Source of the DNA: Microcebus murinus
Lineage: Eukaryota > Chordata > Mammalia > Primates > Cheirogaleidae
Assembly (NCBI RefSeq): GCF_040939455.1
Contig: NC_134107.1
Coordinates: 17,547,537-17,611,536 of the forward strand
Reading direction: 5' to 3'
Length of the DNA stretch: 64,000 nucleotides
Shown: in pieces, positions 36,219 to 47,794 of the stretch
How the letters are laid out: each line of letters starts with the position of its first letter
Numbering within the stretch: the stretch's first letter is position 1
Made by a program: the position numbers and the translations under genes
The notes under the pieces: model-generated
The model's database searches: none
The model's input: the letters and a program-made list of their open reading frames with translations, nothing else
Told to the model about the DNA's origin: nothing

Positions 36219-36646
36219 TGCATGCATGCAATTGCATCTCTGCAGGGTGTTGGTGGATGTGGAAGATCCCTTCCCTGCTTCACTGGGGATTATTATCACC
36301 ATTGGCACATCTGAGTGTGCTAGGAATGTGAATCCCAGGAATACCTGATGATCCTTCTCCTGAAGGTCTTCTGCAAATAAGAAGCCAGGAAACACAATAT
36401 GATATTGGTCAGAGTGACTAAAAGGAAGTGGGAGTCCAATCATTCTATTGATTTTATTTTTTTCATTAAGATCATAAACAATGTGTTGGTTGTTTAGGAA
36501 TTTATAAAATTATAGAAGTACTATAGGAGAATCAAGAGAATAGTAAAACAAAATTGAGGATCATGCAGGAAAAGGGTGGTAGGTAAGCATGAAAACTTTT
36601 TGATGGAATAAATTTTAATTTACTTAGTGGGTTTCTAGTCAATAAA
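36219..36646 (+). other. Probable 3'UTR of the desaturase gene with candidate poly(A) signals
   Basis: The sequence after the TGA is unique and AT-rich. AATAAA occurs at 36607-36612 and again at 36641-36646. Either could end the transcript, but nothing in the sequence decides between them. Confidence 0.35.
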
Positions 36647-36899
36647 AATCATCATTTTTCTGAATTCACCATCTCAATGGACTCATTTCACTCACTCTAT
36701 CCTGACTGGTATTTGCACTGGTTAAGCATTGACTATATTTCTATTGCTGTTGAACACCCCATAGGAAGATAACCAAAGTCTGTTGCTTTTACAACTTCCC
36801 AGATTGCAGAGCACTGAGTTATATATTAGGTGATCTGTCTTGCAGGTCTTCTTACCTCTGCCCTTCATGCTGTGGGGCTTGGCTCCATCGGTATATGAA

Positions 36900-37440
36900 T
36901 GGAGGTGGCCACATCAGCCAGACTTCTGCCTCTTTACACTAAGTGACTTCCAAGAGTTATGTCATACCCCGAGCCAAAATTCTCCAGTGCATTCCCATGG
37001 CTCTTGGAATAAAGATCAAATCTTGAGACTGCCCCACCTGGTGCCACTCTGGCCTTGTTCCCTCTGCTCCAGCCCACAGGCTGTCTTTAAGTCTTCATGC
37101 CTCCTTCTGCCATAGGGCCTTTGCTCCTGATCCCACTGTCTGAACCACTTTCTCACCCTCCCTGACCTCACTCCCTCTCACCTGGTCATGCTGCCACTCA
37201 CCTTGAGATCTTAGCATCCTTATCACCTCTCAGCATAGATTTACCCACCACCCCAGGGGCACTGCCCTACTGAGTCAGGCCTACTGTGGTGTGATCTGTA
37301 ACAAGCACCACAGGTATAGCTTTACATTCATTGGTATAATGTCTTAACTCATTTGTCTTCCCCTGTAGCCTGCAATATCCATGATAGCAGGGACTGCCTG
37401 CCATGTGGTAGACACTCAGTGAAGATACACTCAAGGCAGG
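36900..37440 (+). repeat. L2 LINE fragment
   Basis: TAAAGATCAAATCTTGAGAC, CTTCATGCCTCCTTCTGCC, GGGCCTTTGCTCCTGATCCC and the AGCAGGGACTGCCTGCC block fit the L2 3' region. Confidence 0.5.
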
Positions 37441-37699
37441 AAGAAAGAATGCATGGATGGATGCCAATCCTAAGGGACCACTACTTAAAGTCTTCCTTGC
37501 TCTTTCTCTTGGAAACCCATCAGCAGGAAGTTTCTCCTGATAATTAGAAAACCATTTCAATTTTTCTTATCATGAGCATTTTCTGATTACAAAAATATGT
37601 TAATACAATTGTTTCCATTTAGGTAGAAATATAAATTTTATCAAATATTGGAGAAGCACTTCTATATTCTAATTATGAATGATTACTTTTTCATTTCAT

Positions 37700-38215
37700 C
37701 GTGGTAAGAACACATCATGAGAGATACACTTTTAACATATATGTTAAGTGTACAAGACAGTTTTGTTTTCTATAGGTGCAGTGTTACAAAGCAAATCTCT
37801 AGAACTTATTCATCTTGCATGACTGAAATTTTATACCTGTTGACTAGCCACTCTTATTTTTTTTCTACCTCTAGCCTCTGACAACTACCATTCTATTCTT
37901 TGATTCTATGAATTTGACTATTTTAGGTACCTCATATAAATAAAATCATATGGTATTTGTTCTTCTGTGACTGGATTCTTCATTTCGCATAATATTTTCA
38001 ATGTTCATCTATGTTATTGCATATAGCAGAATTTTCCTTATTAAAGCTGAATAATATTTCATTCTATATATACACTACACATTTTTTTACCCATTTGTCC
38101 ACCTATGGACAGTTAGGTTATTTCCACATCTTGGTCATTGCGAATAGTCCTTCAATGAACATTAAAGCCATTTCCTTTAGATTCTCATTTCAATACTTTT
38201 AAATACATACACAGA
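37700..38215 (-). mobile_element. Old L1 3' fragment
   Basis: Reverse L1: CATATGGTATTTGTTCTTCTGTGACTGG, GAATAATATTTCATTCTATATATAC and CCATTTGTCCACCTATGGAC are terminal ORF2/3'UTR landmarks of old mammalian L1. Confidence 0.6.
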
Positions 38216-38239
38216 GTTAGGATTGCTAAAGAAAATGCT

Positions 38240-38485
38240 TATCAGTATTTATGAACATGTACTATCAATGAGTTCTGAGCTACTCCCTTCATTGGCATTA
38301 TTCCATTTAATCCTCATAATGGGCCTATGTGGAAGGTGCTATAATTAACTTCATGTGATAGATGAAAAAACTTAGGTTTAGGAAGGCTAAGTATTTTCCT
38401 GATGTCACAGGTAGGAATTGGTGGGGTAGAGTTTCAAACTCAGCAATATTTGACCTCACAGTCAAAGCTCTTTAATTGCCATGCC
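38240..38485 (-). repeat. MIR SINE
   Basis: Reverse MIR: TTTAATCCTCATAATGGGCC...GATGAAAAAACTTAGG...CAGTCAAAGCTCTTT. A second, forward MIR-like stretch lies at about 38670-38790. Confidence 0.6.
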
Positions 38486-39475
38486 ATGAAATCCAAACTA
38501 AAGGAGAATTAAGTGGCAGGAATTCAACCCAGGAGAAATTTGTCTTCTCAATGGCCATAATTGTTTGGCTTTTTCTGATTCCCTGTTTCTTCTAAAGCTT
38601 TCTTCTTCTTGGCAAAATTAGGCAATTAGAATTTGCTTGCATTTTCAGTTGGACATTAAATAAGGGTGACTGGATTAGAAGTCAGGAACCTAAACTCTAA
38701 TTTCAGCTCATTAATTTATTGTCCTAAAATGAACTTTGCCACGTCACTTACATACTTCATGCCTCAGTCCCCATATTTGTATAGGGCCGGGGCGTAATGT
38801 GACCTGGTCCATGTGCATCATTGCATGTTGTGACAGTGAAAAAATATAAGACAAATGAAATTATTTTATAAGCCAGAAACACTTATTCTGATACTGATTA
38901 TCGTCATCATTATTGTAAAGAGAGTTTTTCCCTGCACAGAGCCACCAAAAGCAAAAAAGGCCACAGAATGACACAGAGCTACAGAATGGGCACCTTTACT
39001 CAGATGAGAAGGTTGTGAGTCACAAATGAAAAATAGGTTTCTCCTCTTACAACAAGTAACACCCATGAATCACATTCCACTTCTGACTGTACTTAATTGC
39101 ATGGTACCAGCATCCGCTCTGAGGCTAGGGAACTAGAGTAGAAAGCCTGGGTTCTAGCTGTCCAAACTCCTGTCTGATGATGGGAGTGTGCAATTCTTAT
39201 TGTTGTAAATCTTACCAATGGCATGCAGTGTAAGTGCACCTTTGTTCCTTAGTCAGTGTACAACAAAGAAATCTATAGATATTTTCCTTGCTAGTCCTCT
39301 ACACTCCAGATATAATCCTAAAAGTGCAGAAAGCACAGGAGATTGAACATACACTCTGCTGAAGGCAGGGATGCACTCAGGTACTTTTTTCTTTCACAAC
39401 GTTTTATACAAAACAGACAATGTCTAAAGAATTTTCCATTTAACATCTATATTGCCATCACTTGAGTTCAACATT

Positions 39476-39482
<7 letters not shown>

Positions 39483-39511
<29 letters not shown>

Positions 39512-39825
39512 AGACAGAGTCTCACTTTGTTGCCTAGGCTAGAGTGAGTGCCATGGCGTCAGCCTAGCTCACAGCAACCTCAAACTCGGGCTCAAGCGAT
39601 CCTTCTGTCTCAGCCTCCCAAGTAGCTGGGACTACAGGCATGAGCCACCATGCCCGGCTAATTTTTTTTATATATATTAGTTGGCCTATTGGTTTCTTTC
39701 TATTTATAGTAGAGACGGGGTCTTGCTCTTGCTCAGGCTGGTTTCGAACTCCCGACCTCGAGCAATCCACCCGCCTCAGCCTCCCAGAGAGCTAGGATTA
39801 CAGGCGTGAGCCACCGCGCCCGGCC
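39483..39825 (-). repeat. Dimeric Alu, strepsirrhine type
   Basis: Read on the + strand: a poly-T of about 30, GAGACAGAGTCTCACTTTGTTG, CCATGGCGTCAGCCTAGCTC, a TTTCTATTTATAGTAGAGAC linker and GCCACCGCGCCCGGCC. The target-site duplication TCAACATTAACTTTT lies at 39468-39482 and 39826-39840. CpGs are well kept, so it is fairly young. Confidence 0.95.
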
Positions 39826-40489
39826 TCAACATTAACTTTTTAGTAAACTTGCTTCATCTTATATCTATTTATCTATTCATCTTTCAATTTATCCATGAAT
39901 TCATTTTATTTTTATGCAATTCAAAGTAAATTTCTTGCAGCTTACTTTTTAAACTAAAACTCAGATTATGCAAACAACAAAGAATATTTCTCCTCTTCAC
40001 TAAAAATTGGTGAAAATAGTGTGGTAGCTTCATCTCTAGGTAATACAATATAGTTACATTTTTTGTAAAATTAACTATTAACTCAAAAGAGAATAAACCT
40101 TTTTCCACACATATATCTTTCATTAATGTTCATTTATTCATATTTCTTCCATTTATCTTCATGATTCCCTTTAATCTGCAACACTTACTGAACAACATCA
40201 TGGAGCAGTCACTGGCCCAGGTGGTGTGACAAGAGGGAAAAGCCCTTTCTCTAGTTTACACTCTCATGGAGAAGGCAGTCAATAAACAAGTAAATGCAAG
40301 AAAAACAAAAATGATTATGTATAATTATGTGAAAGAGAATGATAAGCGGGGGACTAGATACTTAATGTTACCAAGAAAAGCTGAGTTTGTGAGGAATGTT
40401 GAAGGAATCTACTATTAGAACCTGATATCAGAGGAAAGTACAAAGGCCCCGAGGCAGGAACAAAGTCTGTTCTAAGAGGAGAGTAAGAA

Positions 40490-43400
40490 GAATTTCGAAC
40501 ATGGATTGTAAGAAAACTCAATGACTTGCAAGAAAAACTGGATAACCAACACAAAGAAACCACAAAAAGATTCCAGGACCTGGAAGAAAAATTCACAAAA
40601 GAAATTGAAATGATAAAGAATAATCAAATTGAACTCCTGGAAATAAAAAAATCAATTCAGGAAACTGCAAAACACCTTGGAAAGCCTCAAGAACAGGGTA
40701 GATCAAACAGAAGAAAGAATCTCAGAGATTGAAGATAACACCTTTCAATTAAATAAGTCAGTCACAGAGATAGAGCAGAAAAACAAGAGAAAAGAGCAAA
40801 GCCTACAAGAGATGTGGGATTATGTGAAGAAACCTAATGTGAGAGTTACAGGGTTACCAGAAGGGGAAGACTAAAACACTCAAGGGCTGGATAAGCTATT
40901 TGAAGATATAATAGTGAAAAAATTTCCCAGACCTTGCTAAAATTTTTGATATACAAGTTCAAGAAGCTCAGAGGACCCCTGGGAGATACAATGCAAACAG
41001 AAAGATATCATGACAGGCAGTCATCAGACTGACCAAAATATCAACTAAAGAGGCCCTTCTACGAGCTGTAAGATGAAAGAAACAAGTAACATACAAACAA
41101 AAACCAATCCAAATAACGCCAGACTTCTCTACTGAAAACTTACAAACAAGGAGAGACTGGGGCCCCATTCTTACTCTTCTCAAACAGAAAAATGCCCAGC
41201 TTAGAATCCTATTTCCTGCAAAACTAAGATTTGTATACGAAGGAGAAATCAAGACATTCTCAGATAAGCAAAGACTGAGGGAATTCACCAAGACAAGACC
41301 AGCCCTTCAAGAAGTACTCAAAATAGTGTTACCCACAGATCAGGATGATAAACATTCATGAATGTAAATCTATTCAAAAGATAAAGATCAAAGGCCAGAT
41401 ACCACAGTGGCTCAAGAGAGAAAACAAAACAATGAAATTCAACCCAACATAATGAACAGAAATCTGCCCCTCCTACCAGTTATCTCAATAAATGTGAATG
41501 GCTAGAACTCCCCACTCAAGAGACATAGGCTGGCCAAATGGATAAAAAAATACTAGCCAAGTATCTGCTGTCTTCAAGAAACACATCTAACCTGCAAGGG
41601 TGCAGTTAGGCTAAAGGTTAAGGAGTGGAGAACAATATTAAAAGCAAACGAAAGCCAAAATAAAGCTGTTGTGGTGGTGCTGATTTCAGATAACTTAGTT
41701 TTTAAATGAAGAAATGTAATAAAAGACAAAGAAGGTCATTATATAATGGTGAAGGGTACAGTTCAACAAGAAGACATAATAATTCTAAATATGTATGCAC
41801 TCAACTTGGGTGCACCCAGATTCAAAAAGCAAACTCTACTTGATCTAAACAAATGGATAAACAAAAACACAATAATAGCTGGAGACTTTAACACCCCACT
41901 GTCAGCACAGGACAGATCCTCCAAACACAAAATTAACAAAGAAATAATAGACTTAAACAGAACTCCAGAATAAGTGGGCCTGACTGACATTTACAGGACA
42001 TTCTACCCCAAACCCACTGAATATATGTTTTTCTCATCAGCTCATGGGTCATTCTCTAAGATTGACCATATCCTAGGACACAAAGCATGTTTCAAAAAAT
42101 TTAAAAACATAGAAATTATACCATGCATCTTTTCAGATCACAATGGAATCAATGTATAAATCGACCCTAACAGGAACTCTAATTTCTACACAAAGTCGTG
42201 GAAACTAAACAACCTTCTGCTGAATGATCACTTCATAAATGAGGAAATCAAGATGGAAATCAAGAGATTCTTTGAACTAAATGACAAAGGAGACACAAGT
42301 TATCAAAATCTATGGGACACAGCTAAAGCAGTCCTGAGAGGAAAGTTTATTTTCAAAAATGCCTATATCCAAAAGTTGAAAAGATCGCAAATAGATAACC
42401 TAAAGAATCATCTCAAAGGGCTGGAAAAAGAAGAACAGACCGACCCTAAACCCAGCAAGAGAAGTGAAATCATTAAGATCAAATTGGAACTAAATTAAAT
42501 GACAACAGGGAAACCGCAAAGAAGATTAACAAAACAAAAAGTTGGTTCTTTGAAAAAATTAACAAAATTGCTGCACCTTTGGCTAGACTAATGAAAATCA
42601 GAAAAGAAAAATCTCTAATAAGTTCCATCAGGAAAATAAAGAAGAAATTATAATGGATGCCACGGAGATACAAGATATAATTTATGAATACTGCAAAAAC
42701 CTCTATGCACACAAACTGGAAAATGTGGAGGAAATGGATAATTTCTTAGAAACACACAGCCTCCCTAGGTTCAACCAGGAAGAAATAGAATTCCTGAACA
42801 GACCAATATCAAATACTGAAATTGAAACAGCAATAAAAAACCTTCCTAAAAAGAAAAGTCCTGGACCAGATGGTTTCACACCTGAATTTTACCACACCTA
42901 CAAAGAAGAACTGGTGTCTATCCTGCACAGATTATTCCACAACATCAAGAAGGATGGACTCCACTCCAACACATTTTATGAAGTGAACATAACCCTGATA
43001 CCAAAACCAGGAAAGGATGCAACAAAAAAAGAAAACTACAGACCCATATCCCTTATGAATATAGATGCAAAAATTCTCAACAAAATCCTAGCCAATCAAA
43101 CCAGGTGCTTATCAAGAAAATATTCCATCACAACCAAGTGGGCTTCATACCAGGGATGCAGGGATGATTCAACATACACAAATCTATAAATGTAATTCAC
43201 CATATAAACAAAAGCAAAAACAAAGGCCATATGATCCTCTCAGTAGAAGGAGAAAAAGCATTTGACAAAATTCAACACTCTTGTATGATAAGAATGCTCA
43301 ACAAAATAGGCATAGACGAGGCTTACCTAAAAATGATACAAGCCATATATGACAAACCTACAGCCAATATCATACTGAATGGGGAAAAATTGAAAGCACT

Positions 43401-45475
43401 CCCACTTAGAACTGGAACCAGGCAAGGTTGCCCCCTATCTCCACTTCTATTCAACATAGTCATGGAAGTCCTTGCTACAGCAATCAGACAAGAGAGAGGA
43501 ATTAAGGGCGTCCAAAAGGGAGCAGAAGTGATTAAACTCTCACTCTTTGCTGATGACATAATATTATACCTAGAAAACTCCAAGGATTCAACCAAGAGAC
43601 TCCTTGAATTGCTAAATGAATTTGGTAAATCTCAGGATACAAAATCAATACACAGAAATCAGAGGCATTCATATATGCCAACAACAGTCAAGGTGAGAAC
43701 CAAATCAAAGACTCAATTCCCTTCAAAATAGCGACAAAGAAAATAAAGTACCTAGGAATATATTTAACCAAGGAGGTAAAAGACCTCTACAGGGAGACCT
43801 ATGAAAACCAGAATAAGGAAATAGCAGAGGTTGTAAACAGGTGGAAGAACATACCATGCCAACGGGTTGGCAGAACCAACATTGTTAAAATGTCTATACT
43901 ACACATAGTGACCTACAGAGTCAATGCAATCCCTATTAAAATACCATCATCATTTTTCACAGATATAGAAAACAAATTTTACACTTTGTATAGCAAAATC
44001 AATCCTAGGCAATAAAAACAAAATAGGAGGTATCAATTTATAGGACTTCAAACTATACTACAAGACTATAGTAATTAAAACAGCTATTTATTAGCACAAG
44101 AACAGGGATATTGACCAGTGGAACAGAACAGAGAACCCAGATATAAAACCCTCCTCATATAGCCATTTAATCTTTGACAATGCAGACAAAATTATGTACT
44201 GGGGAAAAGAATCCTTATTCAATAAATGGTGCTGTGAAAACTGGATAGCCACATGTAGAACACTGAAACAGGACCCACACCTTTCACCTCTCAGAAAAAT
44301 CAACTCACGCTGGGTAACAGACTTGGACCTTAAGTGTGAAACTATTAGAATTGTAGAGGAAAACATTTGAAATACTCTTCTAGACATTGGCCTAGGCAAA
44401 AAATGTATGAAGAATACCCCAAAGGCAACCACAACAGCAACAAAAATAAATAAATGGGATCTGATCAAATTAAAAAGCTTCTGAACAGCCAAAGAAACTG
44501 TCAAGAGAGCAAACAGACAACCCACAGAATGGGAGAAAATTTTTGCAAACTACACATTTGATAAAGGGCTGATAACTAGAATCTATTTAGAACTCAGGAA
44601 AATCAGTAAGGAAAAATCAAACAATCCTATCAAACAGTGGGCAATGGACATGAACAGAAATTTTTCAAAAGAAGACAGAAAAATGGCCAACAAACATATG
44701 AAAAAATGCTCAACATCTCTAATCATCAGGGAAATGCAAATCAAAACTGCAATGAGATATCACTTATCCCCAATAAGAATGTCTTTTATTAAAAAGTCCC
44801 CAAACAATAAATGTTGGTGTGGATGTGGAGAGATAGGAACACTCCTACACTGTTGGTGGGACTGCAAACTAGTTCAACCTCTGAGGAAAGCATTATAGAG
44901 ATACCTCAAAGTGATACAAGTAGATCTACCATTTGATCCAGCAATCCCATTACTGGGCATCTACCCAAAAGAGCAAATGACACTCCACAAAAAAGACACC
45001 TGCACTTGAATGTGTATAGCAGTACAATTGACAATTGCAAAGCTGTGGAAACAACCCAAGTTCCCATCAATACATGAGTGGATTAATAAAATGTGGTATA
45101 TGTATACCATGGAGTACTATTCAGCTTTAAGAAAAAATGGTGATATAGGACCCCTTGTATTTTCCTGGATAGAGTTGGAACTCATTCTACTAAGTGAATT
45201 ATCTCAATAATGGAAAAACAAGCACCACATGTACTCACCAGCAAATCGGTATTAACGGATTAACAGTTAAGTGGACATATAGGAATAACAGTTATTTGTG
45301 TTGGGCAGGTGAGATCGGGGAGGAGGGGATGAGTATATACAAACATGATGTGTGAGATGTGCAATGTCTGGGGGATGGTTACGCTCGAAGCTCTGACTCA
45401 AGGGGGTGGCATGGGCAATATATGTAACCTTAATATTTGTACACCCACAATATGCAGAAATTAAAAACAAGGGGG
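40490..45475 (+). mobile_element. Old 5-kb L1, 5' truncated within ORF1
   Basis: ORF1 relics cover 40500-41330, with blocks [18 protein letters not shown] and VRVTGLPEGED, and a TGA at 41074-41076. The spacer runs to about 41460. ORF2 relics cover 41460-45210, with open pieces 41746-41973, 42253-42498, 42653-43189, 43231-43731 ([14 protein letters not shown]) and 44644-44898. The 3'UTR holds the CTGGGGGATGGTTACGCTCG signature and ends AATATGCAGAAATTAAAAAC. Near-repeats GGAGAGTA(A/G)GA at 40479 and 45480 may be its target-site duplication. Confidence 0.88.
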
Positions 45476-46009
45476 GGGGGAGAGTAGGAGACCTGTGTAA
45501 CTATGGAATAGTGTGCAAGGTTGTGTCCTCACTATCAGTTGAACTTCATTTCTTCATTTTTATGGTTTGCTTTGTCTTTCTGACAGCATGAAAAATAATT
45601 TCCTATTATTTAAGCAAGCATAGCTTTTTCTAGGAAGTCTTCCTAGACTTAAATTATCAAGTTAATTTTCCCTTTATAAGCTCCTGTGCCCTGTGCACCT
45701 CACTGACACAACTGATCTCTGTCTGTGCCTACCACTAGACTGAAAATGCCAGGAGAGGTCAGCTTAGTGCAACAAGCTGAGTGAGAGATGATGAGAGCCT
45801 GAGCTTGTCTGGTGGTACAAACATGATATGTTAAGGAATAAATAGAGACACACCATAGAGGTTGAAGCCATAGAACATGGGAAGAAATTAAACATCCTAG
45901 GGAACCTAAAGATAACCCGAAGTTTGGATTGTGGGTGGTGACAAAGTAGAGGAGGAGGAAAAGTATTAGATCATTAAATAGGAAATGTGTGATTTCAAAT
46001 AAAAGTTTA
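45476..46009. other. Spacer; possible L2 trace
   Basis: A poly-G run at 45471-45480 adjoins the L1 tail. 45620-45770 resembles an L2 3' end. No gene was seen. Confidence 0.4.
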
Positions 46010-47060
46010 GTTTATTAGATCTCAAACAAGAAGCAGTACAATTTATCAAAGTATGTGCCCAAACCATCAACACAGTTTTGCCATCTCAACAGTAGCCTGT
46101 TTATGCCAGCAGTGAAGCAGCCTGGAATGTGAGTGGGGATGAAATTGTGAAAGGCATTTTCCACAGTTTGTTGAGAATTGAATGTTTTCCCTTGCAAGAG
46201 GTGGTAGTCAGTTGCCGTAAGATATTGCTGGTAAATATTGTGGATAGCAGAGAGTTTCCAAGTCCAGCTTTCTTAGTTTGAATAGCATTGCTTTTTGTGG
46301 CATGTGGTCTCTCAAGAGGATTGCCTGTCTCTATTGACCAGTCTTGGCGTGTAGTCACTATCATTCTCATCGTTTCGTCCGAGTGGTTGGAGTAGACATC
46401 ACTCTAATTGATTGGCCAGGTTTCATGAAGCTACAGTGCAAAATACCAGCACTGGACCATCAAACAGACACCATTAGCTTTTTTTGCTGAATATTCAGTT
46501 TTGGACTGTGTTTTGGCGCTTCATCTTTATCCAATCACTGTGCTGAACACTTCCAATTGTCAAAAAGAATCCATTTGTCATCACACATAAAAATACAGTG
46601 TAGAAATTGTTCACCTTTCTGTTGTGACAACAAACAAAGGGAAGCTTCCATATGATTTTTCTTCTAATACTCATTTAATTCATGTAGTATCCATCTATCC
46701 ACTTTCTTTATCTTTCCCATTTGTTTCTAATGGTCCAATATTGTTGGAATTGCAAACTTTGCTGCTAATTCACAGGTTGAGATGGATTCACTTCCCCTGT
46801 AGCTTTCAGCTAATCATTATTCACCTTGGTCTCAGGTCACCCACATGGCTCATTTTCAAGAGTAAAATCACCAGAATGGAAGTTCTGAAACCATCAATAT
46901 ACTGTGCATTCATTAGCCACATCTTTCCCAAACAGTTTGTTGATATTGTGAGTTGTCTGTGCTGCATTTGTTCCATGATGGAACTCATATTCAGAAATGA
47001 GTTCCATGAATGTTTGACTTATCCATGGCTTCACAAAAACTGCTCTATAAAACAATTTGA
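46010..47060 (-). mobile_element. Decayed Hsmar1-like mariner transposon
   Basis: Three-frame reading of the minus strand follows a mariner transposase almost end to end. Near the N terminus there is NINKLFGKDVANECTVY and then a WFQNF block. At about 46560-46590 there is CDDKWILFDNW, the first catalytic Asp block. Next come DEAPKHSPKL and SAGILHCSFMKPGQSI, then ERPHATK, then TDYH and LLQGKTFNSQQTVENAF, and finally AGINRLLLRWQNCVDGLG with TYFD. Stops and frameshifts are numerous. The segment that should carry the second catalytic Asp is lost by a small deletion, so it is inactive. The similarity is to the cecropia-type mariner represented by Hsmar1 (SETMAR). Terminal repeats were not identified with confidence. 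Confidence 0.82.
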
Positions 47061-47399
47061 AAGATAATCACAAGCCAAACCATGTGTTTGAAAGAATGGT
47101 GATGTGCCATCACAATAAAATATAAAACAAGAATTGACAAAGTGAAATGTCAGAGATATCAACTGTCAAACTTAGTACTAAAAGAAATCAGACACTTCAC
47201 ACTTAATAACCTAATAGAAGATGGAGCAAAAGGGAAAGTGTTGTTTTACAACATCTTGAGTGTGGTACTAAAAGAATACTTAAATGGAGGTATCTAGTAG
47301 GTACTGGAGAAAATGTCCTTCTGGAACATGGAAGGAAATAAGGATAATACAAGTGATACCAACTCAGACATAATCTACAGAGGGCTCACCAAGGAAAAT

Positions 47400-47400
<1 letters not shown>

Positions 47401-47450
<50 letters not shown>
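47401..47450. repeat. (AG)25 microsatellite
   Basis: Uninterrupted AG dinucleotides. Confidence 0.98.
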
Positions 47451-47452
<2 letters not shown>

Positions 47453-47794
47453 GATTTGACAGAGAATCTAAAGGATCTTTTCACTGCAAAGGGGGAAGGA
47501 GAATGATTTAAGAAAAAAAAACATTGAAACCTAGCAAGAAACACAAAATAAGGTATTCTGTGGAAGGCAGGAGAGGAGACAGGTCAGAGGTGACTAATAA
47601 ACAAAGACAAATACTGAGAGAAGACATTGTAGACACCACCCTATTTACTTTTGTGTTTGCCTAACTTAGTTGAGTTTTAAAAGGCTGAGTTGGGTTCATA
47701 TGAAGTAACTAAACATCCAGGCTGAAGAATGTACTGAACATGTTGCCACTATGTTCTAAAAGGAATATTTTGCTTTTTTAAAAAGTACGTTATT

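Noticed and set aside
43231..43731. Independent reverse transcriptase gene
   Set aside because: In-frame piece of the old L1 ORF2, continuous with the flanking broken L1 frames.
46010..47060. Domesticated mariner (SETMAR-like) gene
   Set aside because: Many stops and frameshifts, lost second catalytic segment, and no SET-domain exons nearby.
47401..47450. CRISPR-like or regulatory repeat array
   Set aside because: Plain AG microsatellite. No spaced repeats exist in the window apart from target duplications and simple repeats.
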